From contig MHKF01000012.1 in the NCBI GenBank assembly GCA_001818315.1, positions 91,582 through 128,079 on the forward strand: a stretch of DNA of 36,498 nucleotides, written 5' to 3'. Position 1 is the stretch's first letter, and each line of letters opens with the position of its first letter. The position numbers were made by a program, and so were the translations under genes. The notes below the pieces were generated by a model. That model saw only the letters and a program-made list of their open reading frames with translations, had not been told where the DNA came from and made no database searches. Origin of the DNA: Candidatus Kerfeldbacteria bacterium RIFCSPLOWO2_02_FULL_42_19 (GTDB lineage: Bacteria > Patescibacteriota > Patescibacteriia > HO2-48-17). Below are positions 31,120-36,498 of this stretch, piece after piece.

Positions 31120-31374
31120 CTACGTTTGTATAAGAGCCTTTTTTGCTCTTCTGTACATCACGACCGCTGTGAGACATAAAAATGCATAACCGACTATTAG
31201 CGGGATCATTTCTTTGAGGTAAAAATCTGTACCCACAAGAATGAGTGCAACCAGTGGTAGAGACATGCCCACCATCAAAAAAATGAGATCAAAAGCGGTC
31301 GTGTTTTTGTTAATCACATATAAAAGGGCAGAAAAGGCTATGGCTGTTATGGCGACAGAAGCATAGATCATCAT
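31120..31374 (-). CDS. Small membrane protein (84 residues)
   Basis: Three likely membrane helices: ASVAITAIAFSALLYVI, FDLIFLMVGMSLPLVALILVG and IPLIVGYAFLCLTAVVMY, then a basic tail (RRAKKALIQT). Strong Shine-Dalgarno site (GGGAGGT, minus strand 31389-31383) with 8-nt spacing to ATG 31374, and its own consensus promoter. Single-gene unit. Function unknown. Confidence 0.75.
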   Translation of the reverse strand: MMIYASVAITAIAFSALLYVINKNTTAFDLIFLMVGMSLPLVALILVGTDFYLKEMIPLIVGYAFLCLTAVVMYRRAKKALIQT

Positions 31375-31420
31375 GAAATAGTACCTCCCTCTGTGTTAGA
31401 AAGTTTGTGCTACTGAAAAT

Positions 31421-31449
31421 AATGTATGTCATTAACATAAAAGTGTCAA
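31421..31449 (-). promoter_or_regulatory. Promoter of the small membrane protein gene
   Basis: On the minus strand TTGACA (31449-31444), 17 bp and TACATT (31426-31421) predict a start near 31414. Confidence 0.7.
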
Positions 31450-31476
31450 TTCCGCTCTGCTCCTCAAAAAATTGAC

Positions 31477-31504
31477 TTGTGTTTATGCGCAACCCCACTA
31501 TAAT
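31477..31504 (+). promoter_or_regulatory. Promoter of the alkyltransferase gene
   Basis: TTGTGT (31477-31482), 16 bp and TATAAT (31499-31504) predict a start near 31511. A small inverted repeat GCATAA/TTATGC (31521-31535) overlaps the start codon at 31532. Confidence 0.6.
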
Positions 31505-31531
31505 AAAACAAGTGTGTGCCGCATAAAACTT

Positions 31532-31822
31532 ATGCATAATAAAAATTTTTCAGAATACGTTTTGCGCGTTGTACAATCTATACCCAAGGGACAAGTTTTG
31601 ACATATAAAGAAGTTGCGCGGCGAGCTGGCAGGCCCAAGGCATTTCGAGCGGTTGGAAATATTTTACACAAGAATCGCGACCCGCGCGTTCCTTGTCATC
31701 GCGTGATTCGTTCTGATGGAATATGTGGTGGATATAATCGTGGAAAGCACGTGAAGCTTCGGAGACTTCAAAAAGAGGGGATTGTGTTTTATAATAAACG
31801 TGTAGATCTGAAGCAGAGCTGA
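31532..31822 (+). CDS. Methylated-DNA-cysteine methyltransferase, C-terminal domain only
   Basis: 96 residues: VLRVVQSIPKGQVLTYKEVARRAGRPKAFRAVGNILHKN is the DNA-binding helix-turn-helix, and VPCHRVIRSDGICGGYNRG carries the active-site Cys in PCHR. The N-terminal ribonuclease-like domain of Ogt/Ada is missing. Similar single-domain proteins are either small O6-alkylguanine transferases or alkyltransferase-like (ATL) sensors, but ATLs usually lack this Cys, so direct repair is likely. Start ATG 31532 fits the promoter. No Shine-Dalgarno site. Confidence 0.92.
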   Translation: MHNKNFSEYVLRVVQSIPKGQVLTYKEVARRAGRPKAFRAVGNILHKNRDPRVPCHRVIRSDGICGGYNRGKHVKLRRLQKEGIVFYNKRVDLKQS

Positions 31823-31897
31823 ATAAGTAGCTGAGCGTTGTGAAATTTTTTGTTTTCATTTACTCCTTTTTATCTCCTTTAGTTTTTCAATCCATCT

Positions 31898-33169
31898 ATG
31901 TTTTCCCGCCTTGTTTTCGCAAAAACATTCTTCCTCACGATACTTTTTGGTTTAGGTTTTGCTTCTTTTGTTTTTGCTGCTGGCGGGGGAGGCGGTGGAG
32001 GGAGTCGCAATACGCCGCCGCCATCGACATGCACGCAAGACACATGGGAATGCACTGATTGGTCGAAGTGTAGTCTCGACGGTCAACAAACGCGTGCTTG
32101 CACTCTCAAGAATAATTGTCCAACAGCGGAGACGCCAAAGCCTGCTGAGACACAAAAATGCACACCAGCATGTACGAAAGATACATGGACCTGTACCGAT
32201 TGGAATACTTGTAGCGCCGAAGGGAAGCAGACGCGGACTTGCACGTTGACGAATGATTGTGCTCTCACAAATGATCCAAAACCAACTGAGGAACAAAATT
32301 GTACACCTCTAAAAACCAACAACACTTCGGAACAGAAGTCATCCTGTAGTGCCGATGAATTTAACTGTACTCCTTGGAGCGCATGTCAGTCAGGAGGATT
32401 CCAAACCCGCGATTGTTCTGTGGTTTTTGATTGTCCAACCGTGGAATCTTCGTTGCCGCCAACACGTCAGTCTTGTGAATATACAGAGTCGTGTGCCGAA
32501 GATAGCTATGAATGTACTCACTGGTCACAGTGTCAGGAAGACGGTAGACAACGACGTGAGTGTAATCTCACAAACGACTGTCCTGTTGCGCAAACGCAGG
32601 TGCCAGAAACAGAACGCGTTTGTCCCGGCCTTACATGCGGTCAGCTTTCAACGCTTGCGGAACGTGTATCATGCCGGTTGAATTTGTCGGATGACAAACT
32701 TGCGCAAGAGTTTCAGATTTTGTATTTTCCTGAGTATTGCAAATCGGAAGGCAAGCAGGAAGAAAAAAATGAATGTATTCAATTGTATCAATCGTTTGGT
32801 CAATGCTGGGCATTACCGTTTGGTCAGGAACGTCGTGATTGCGGACGGAAAGCTTCCGGCATTGCTGATCTTGAGGCTGATAAGGATGATTGTCTGTTTC
32901 GTACGGGAGAGGATCGTCAGGCGTGTATAGTTGAACTGCGAGAGCGCGTCGAACATCTTTCTATTTTCTATCTGTATGAGTTAGAAATTCAAGCAGAAGA
33001 GCTTCTGGTTACTGGATTGGTGGGTTTTCAAGATGTTGTGGATTGGGAAGTGTATATTGAAGAGCAGAAAGTTGCTTTTGAGAAGGCAGCGACACTGAAG
33101 GAATGGAAAGATATATTGATTGCGGTACAAGCCCGTTGGAAAGATTTTACTTCCAAAGTTACTTTATGA
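31898..33169 (+). CDS. Secreted Cys-rich thrombospondin-type-1-like repeat protein
   Basis: 423 residues. Signal peptide (FAKTFFLTILFGLGFASFVFA), then seven Gly. Four tandem Cys-rich repeats at about 40-245, each C..D.W.CT.WS.C...G.Q.R.C....DC (for example TWECTDWSKCSLDGQQTRAC), a form of the thrombospondin type 1 fold. A C-terminal region (about 250-423) has further Cys pairs and long helices (YLYELEIQAEELL, YIEEQKVAFEKAATL). Likely a surface protein in contact with other cells or matrix, stabilised by disulfides. The small gene after it overlaps by 4 nt. Confidence 0.85.
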   Translation: MFSRLVFAKTFFLTILFGLGFASFVFAAGGGGGGGSRNTPPPSTCTQDTWECTDWSKCSLDGQQTRACTLKNNCPTAETPKPAETQKCTPACTKDTWTCTDWNTCSAEGKQTRTCTLTNDCALTNDPKPTEEQNCTPLKTNNTSEQKSSCSADEFNCTPWSACQSGGFQTRDCSVVFDCPTVESSLPPTRQSCEYTESCAEDSYECTHWSQCQEDGRQRRECNLTNDCPVAQTQVPETERVCPGLTCGQLSTLAERVSCRLNLSDDKLAQEFQILYFPEYCKSEGKQEEKNECIQLYQSFGQCWALPFGQERRDCGRKASGIADLEADKDDCLFRTGEDRQACIVELRERVEHLSIFYLYELEIQAEELLVTGLVGFQDVVDWEVYIEEQKVAFEKAATLKEWKDILIAVQARWKDFTSKVTL

Positions 33170-33402
33170 ACAAAAAAATTTTTCTTTTAGCACTATTCGT
33201 TTTTATACTTGCTGGTGTATTTATTTTTATTTTCCAGCGGCGGAATCCTGGCATCATTCCTCCGTCATCGCTGCAGGTCGCTTCTGAGAATGTCAATACT
33301 GCTACGAACAGCAATCTTACTAATACAGCAGTTCTTCTTGAAGATAATCTTAACGAGGCGCTTGATGCGGTCGACATTATTGAGGAATTGGAAACTCAAT
33401 AA
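33166..33402 (+). CDS. Small single-pass membrane protein
   Basis: 78 residues. The start ATG 33166 overlaps the stop of the preceding gene (ATGA), so translation is probably coupled. One N-terminal membrane helix (IFLLALFVFILAGVFIFIFQ) then about 50 residues outside, acidic at the end (LEDNLNEALDAVDIIEELETQ). It may anchor or accompany the TSP1-like protein; this is inference. Confidence 0.7.
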   Translation: MNKKIFLLALFVFILAGVFIFIFQRRNPGIIPPSSLQVASENVNTATNSNLTNTAVLLEDNLNEALDAVDIIEELETQ

Positions 33403-33407
33403 CAATC

Positions 33408-33440
33408 ATCCCCATCTTCGTACTTACGAACGATGGGGAT
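33408..33440. terminator. Hairpin between convergent genes
   Basis: ATCCCCATC (33408-33416) pairs with GATGGGGAT (33432-33440), continued by TTCGT/ACGAA inside. It lies between the stops of 33166-33402 and 33491-34132. No strong T-run on either strand, so the terminator role is likely but unproven. Confidence 0.5.
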
Positions 33441-33490
33441 TGAAAATGAATAATAGAGAGGTCATTAGCAATATAGCGTAGTTCACGATG

Positions 33491-34132
33491 CTAAGCAACA
33501 TCGGGTCGTGTAAGCGCCGAAATTTTATTTCGGTCGTCATTTTTTCGCATATTCTGACGCCAGCGGTGATAGTACTTTGCGAACGGTATGAGTACGGCTG
33601 TGAGTACTATGAGTATTCCCAAGACGATGCTCAGCCGCATGAAAGGTGCAAAATTTGTTGTTACGGCTGGGGCCGCCGTGAGTAAGAAAGCGATCAGCCA
33701 CGCAGATGCGTAGTCGGCTGGAAAAAGGTCAAAAATCCACGGACTCTTTGCATGCCACCAGATTTTCCATGGTTTGAAGTTTTTCACGCCGAATGCGGGA
33801 TTGAGTACAAACCAGAGAAAATCCCAGAGGGTGCTCCAGACGAAGTACCTTGCGAGAATTTGACATTCGTTGGTCGCCGACCATTTTGGATGTGGTGGAA
33901 GGAAAAATCCGATGTGAAAGATCATCATCGTGAGGATCGTCATGAACAGGTGATATCCTGTGAGTGGTTTGTGGTTCATGAGTTTGCCGTAGATGCGGGC
34001 TGCGGTTCCGGTTGTTCGGTACCACGTCGGAAGTTGACTTTCCCAACCGTTTTTTCCCTCGATTTCGATTTCGACCGCAGCCATTACAGCAGCAAAGATG
34101 AACAAGAACACTGCTTCGATCACGATGCTCAT
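33491..34132 (-). CDS. Multi-spanning membrane protein, uncharacterised family
   Basis: 213 residues with about five membrane helices (IVIEAVFLFIFAAVMAAVEIEI, HLFMTILTMMIFHIGFFL, RYFVWSTLWDFLWFVLNPAFGV, SAWLIAFLLTAAPAV, LSIVLGILIVLTAVLIPFA). IEIEGKNGWESQLPTWYR, HKPLTGYHL, DFLWFVLNPAFGV and KIWWHAK look like conserved motifs of a hypothetical family I have seen in many bacteria, whose activity is not known. The conserved polar and His residues in a membrane setting suggest an enzyme, but that is a guess. Its start overlaps the end of paralogue B by 4 nt. Confidence 0.7.
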   Translation of the reverse strand: MSIVIEAVFLFIFAAVMAAVEIEIEGKNGWESQLPTWYRTTGTAARIYGKLMNHKPLTGYHLFMTILTMMIFHIGFFLPPHPKWSATNECQILARYFVWSTLWDFLWFVLNPAFGVKNFKPWKIWWHAKSPWIFDLFPADYASAWLIAFLLTAAPAVTTNFAPFMRLSIVLGILIVLTAVLIPFAKYYHRWRQNMRKNDDRNKISALTRPDVA

Positions 34133-34485
34133 GGTTTTTGCTCCTTCCTGTTCCTGATCGCGCTGTTTCTCAGAAGTGTGATCATCTGTCGTAGTCTCTC
34201 GAGGAGCGGATCCATGATTTCCCTCATGGTATCCTTCTCATAGGTTTCGAAGTTTTTTGGATCGTTCAGCTTATCTCTGAGAGATTCACATTGGATGGTG
34301 AGGTTGGAGATGAGCCATTTCGGTATGTGACTAGCGTTGTATAGTATTTCGATCATCTCACAATCCTCAATTGCTTGGTGTGCAATCATTTTGAGGAGAG
34401 AAACTTCCTCATTTTTCATGTCTATGAGGTCTGCGACGTTTTTTTCGAGCCTCTCACGAATGAGAGTAATGACATGCTTCGGCAT
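34129..34485 (-). CDS. Uncharacterised helical protein, paralogue B
   Basis: 118 residues, all-helical by appearance. IEDCEMIEILYNASHIPKWL (residues 39-58) and MREIMDPLLERLRQMITLLR align with the same parts of the protein at 15423-15788. ATG 34485 is chosen over 34506: AAAGGA is well placed upstream and MPKH matches the paralogue's MPRN. It leads a two-gene unit with the membrane protein (ATGA overlap). Function unknown. Confidence 0.75.
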   Translation of the reverse strand: MPKHVITLIRERLEKNVADLIDMKNEEVSLLKMIAHQAIEDCEMIEILYNASHIPKWLISNLTIQCESLRDKLNDPKNFETYEKDTMREIMDPLLERLRQMITLLRNSAIRNRKEQKP

Positions 34486-34547
34486 GTTTTTTCCTTTCTT
34501 TGTCAAAACTGTTGGGTTGTGAAGTTGCGAAGTTTCGTTGGGATTGT

Positions 34548-34576
34548 ATCTTATGCAGCTTCTGATTCATTGTCAA
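34548..34576 (-). promoter_or_regulatory. Promoter of paralogue B and the membrane protein
   Basis: On the minus strand TTGACA (34576-34571), 17 bp and TAAGAT (34553-34548) predict a start near 34541 and a leader of about 55 nt. Confidence 0.65.
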
Positions 34577-34594
34577 ATGTGTTTGCTGAAAATT

Positions 34595-34603
34595 TGTTAT
34601 ACT
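34595..34603 (+). promoter_or_regulatory. Extended -10 promoter giving leaderless mutY mRNA
   Basis: TGTTATACT is an extended -10 element; seven bases after it lies the A of ATG 34610, the mutY start. No clear -35 box. Confidence 0.6.
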
Positions 34604-34609
34604 ATTTTT

Positions 34610-35671
34610 ATGAGCATAACGAATGTATCACGTGTATTGCGCGTGCGAAAGTTTGAACAAACGTTGCTTGATTTTTATAAACTTCACGGTCGGCGCAATT
34701 TACCGTGGCGAAAATCGTCAATATCGCCGTATGAAGTGTGGGTGAGTGAAATTATGCTACAACAGACGCAGGTGAGTCGCGTGATTGTGTATTACGAGCG
34801 ATTTTTGAAGCGCTTTCCAACTATTTTTCATCTTGCGCGCGCTTCCTGGGAAAAATTTCTTCCTTACTATGCGGGACTTGGGTATTATCGTCGTGGACGC
34901 AATATGCTCGCAACCGCGCGGATTATTGTGAACGATTTTGGCGGTGAGTTTCCTCGTGAGAAAAAATTACTCTGCAAGCTTCCTGGAATTGGGGAATATA
35001 CTGCCGCAGCAATATTGAGTTTCGCGTTTGGTGAGCAGTATCTTGCATTTGATACGAATTTGCAGAAAGTTTTTGGACGATATTTTTTTGGCAATCGACA
35101 TGCGGTTTTTAATCGTACCTTACTTGATAAAGCCTTGAGAGCGGATCGGCACATACTCAACGCCGCGATTATGGATTTCGCCAACAGTGTGTGTTTGAAT
35201 GCGCCTCGTTGTCCGGAGTGTCCTCTTGTACGGCAATGTCGGTATGCTCAGGAGCAAGGCAAACGAGAACGGACTCGATCGAGAGAGACTTTGGAGACTC
35301 GGGGAGTTTCTGCAATCAGCACGCAAAACTCAAGAAGGCGTCATCGCAGTGCCGTTCATAGTGCAACGAAATTTCCTATGAAACAGGCGCAGGTTTTTTT
35401 GTGGCTCCATCGGGAGCATAAGGAATACTATTCTCTGAATCCTGATACCTTTGAAGTTTTTGTTTTGCCAGCGCCTTTGAACACGCGTGAAAAAATAAAA
35501 GCATATTTTCGGAAAGAATATAATTTGGAGATTTCAGTGCGCCCACCGCATCAGAAAATCTATGTTGGTGGCAAACCAACGCTTGTTGTGAATGCGCAGA
35601 TATTGTTTGGTGAGCACGAATTTGCTGTTTATTCCAAGGCTGAAGCACGGCCTGTAGGGAGTCATGCATAA
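34610..35671 (+). CDS. mutY: Adenine DNA glycosylase
   Basis: Removes A mispaired with 8-oxoguanine. 353 residues, normal length. HhH-GPD domain: LPWRKSSISPYEVWVSEIMLQQTQV with the catalytic Glu (about residue 45), LPGIGEYTAAAILSFAFG (about 128-145), and the catalytic Asp in AFDTNLQKVFGRYF (about 150). The [4Fe-4S] motif reads C-x5-C-x2-C-x5-C, one residue shorter in the first gap than the usual x6. A NUDIX-like MutY C-terminal domain (QVFLWLHREHKEYYSL to the end) is present. ATG 34610 coincides with the predicted transcription start; upstream in-frame codons lie before the promoter. Confidence 0.93.
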   Translation: MSITNVSRVLRVRKFEQTLLDFYKLHGRRNLPWRKSSISPYEVWVSEIMLQQTQVSRVIVYYERFLKRFPTIFHLARASWEKFLPYYAGLGYYRRGRNMLATARIIVNDFGGEFPREKKLLCKLPGIGEYTAAAILSFAFGEQYLAFDTNLQKVFGRYFFGNRHAVFNRTLLDKALRADRHILNAAIMDFANSVCLNAPRCPECPLVRQCRYAQEQGKRERTRSRETLETRGVSAISTQNSRRRHRSAVHSATKFPMKQAQVFLWLHREHKEYYSLNPDTFEVFVLPAPLNTREKIKAYFRKEYNLEISVRPPHQKIYVGGKPTLVVNAQILFGEHEFAVYSKAEARPVGSHA

Positions 35672-35863
35672 CCAAGCAGTACATTTCGTTAGGACACTTC
35701 ACTGCGTATTTTGTAGATACCTCGATAGTGGAATGTTTGCTTTTTTATTTTTTTCTTGATAAGGTTGTTGCAAATAATAACTGTACCTTGATTTTCTATT
35801 GGCACAGTTTTCGTTTTGCGTGATTTGTTTTCGATGTAAAGATACTGAAAGGAGGTGATTCTG
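35672..35863. other. Gene-free stretch before the oxygenase gene
   Basis: A/T-rich. I see no convincing promoter or terminator. A minus-strand frame through it covers the Shine-Dalgarno region of the next gene and is probably chance. The only clear signal is AAAGGAGGTG at 35848-35857. Confidence 0.4.
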
Positions 35864-36498
35864 ATGATCCAGTGTTTTGATATTCGTTGTATCACTCTGG
35901 CTGGGAAAGCGACTGCTCAATTTGTTGGTCAAAAGTTACTTGAGGCTGTGCTTCGTGACGGGACAGTGTATCTCAATGTCCCAGAATTGGCTCAAGCGAC
36001 CCGTGCTTTCCGGCGGAATATGGAGCTCGTGTATCTTTTCCCCGCTGATATGAAACAGTCACTCGAAAAACCAGAATTCAATTTTCAGGTCGGCTTGACC
36101 GGTTCGCAACGTGAAAAACCAATCGCTTTGGGCGGGAAGGAGGCAAGTCTTCAGCAGGCTGATCCAAAACAGCGCTTTTTTTTCCGGACTATGACTTTCC
36201 ACCCCAGTTTCCCACTTCCTATCTCGGATATCTTTACTTTGAGAAAGTCATTCCTCATCTTTTGGAGTGGAAAGAATCGGCGCTCGATTGGTGTCGAAAA
36301 ATGCGGGTAGTGATCGAAAATTATGATTGGGCACTCGCTAGCGGATTGGGACTTGAACCCGATACTTTCGTGCGGTTTTGCGATCGTGGTCCACATCTGG
36401 TGGCTTCTACTTTTGTGGAACTGAGGAAAGTTTGTGAACCAGGTACTGTGATTGCTGGCGTCCATTATGATCTGAATTTTGTTTCAGGCCATGCGGGT
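35864..36498 (+). pseudogene. Isopenicillin-N-synthase-like 2OG-Fe(II) oxygenase, frameshifted and partial
   Basis: ATG 35864 follows a very strong Shine-Dalgarno site. The first frame (MIQCFDIRCITLAGK...) runs to a run of eight T at 36176-36183 and would soon stop (36310). In the next frame coding continues without a stop to the window edge: FPDYDFPPQFPTSYLGYLYF, then IENYDWALASGLGLEPDTFV, and VIAGVHYDLNFVSGHAG, whose HYD fits the HxD iron-binding motif of the isopenicillin-N-synthase-like family. One extra T would restore a single frame. This may be a sequencing error, a true inactivating mutation, phase variation or slippage. The 3' end, with the second His, lies outside the window. Family assignment rests on the HxD region. 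Confidence 0.65.

Noticed and set aside
31898..32630. CRISPR-like or tandem DNA repeat
   Set aside because: The repeats are at protein level (Cys-rich TSP1-like), with differing DNA and no spacer structure. No CRISPR array is seen anywhere in the window.
35689..35895. Minus-strand frame of 68 codons before the oxygenase gene
   Set aside because: It covers the Shine-Dalgarno site and start of that gene, has no ribosome site or promoter and is Lys/Ile-rich by base composition.

Overview
The window looks like a chromosome segment from a Candidate Phyla Radiation (Patescibacteria) bacterium using the standard code, since TGA ends many genes. The assignment is an inference. It rests on the short divergent housekeeping genes (Prs, Trm11-like methyltransferase, S6, EF-P), the large FG-GAP surface protein, the many short uncharacterised genes and the mostly Shine-Dalgarno-free starts. 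No 16S rRNA gene or complete ribosomal protein cluster is present to fix the lineage.

Layout. 1-1200: a minus-strand pair, a MerR-type HTH fused to a histidine-kinase-like ATPase followed by a STAS-like DUF4325 protein, read from a consensus promoter that fires at the start codon itself. 1201-2278: no convincing complete gene, but a consensus promoter, a roughly 207-nt structured RNA ending in a strong terminator, several further hairpins and a doubtful P-loop-like ORF, all leading to prs (PRPP synthetase). 3500-12300: housekeeping genes: glyA and folD (one-carbon metabolism), a PIN protein, ychF, a Trm11-like methyltransferase, rpsF-ssb-rpsR, efp and pyruvate kinase. 12300-18000: three tRNA genes (Ser-GGA, Ser-CGA, Gly-CCC), an MFS transporter, an AHSA1-like protein, a TrmB-like regulator and several uncharacterised genes, some with very strong Shine-Dalgarno sites. 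18100-19000: a short-chain dehydrogenase.

19126-33402 is mostly cell-surface and redox functions. A 1307-residue secreted FG-GAP protein is followed by a flavin reductase. Next comes a compact operon of a membrane-anchored DM13 protein, a ferric-reductase-like membrane protein fused to a Rieske domain, and a Rieske-flavodoxin fusion, which together suggest an electron path from cytosolic flavin through the membrane to the outside. It is followed by a DUF4349 membrane protein, rfbC and rfbD (dTDP-rhamnose), an alpha/beta hydrolase, a P-loop kinase, a small membrane protein, a methyltransferase-type DNA repair protein, and a secreted Cys-rich thrombospondin-type-1-like protein with a small membrane partner.

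33491-36498: a multi-spanning membrane protein with a small helical protein that is a paralogue of one at 15423-15788, then mutY, then the beginning of an isopenicillin-N-synthase-like oxygenase broken by a frameshift at a run of eight T.

Two themes run through the window. First, most housekeeping genes have no Shine-Dalgarno site and some appear leaderless, while a set of small uncharacterised genes and prs have strong ones. Second, there is much intergenic hairpin structure, including a 33-nt dispersed repeat in three copies. The membrane redox operon and the RNA-rich leader before prs are the best candidates for an undescribed system.
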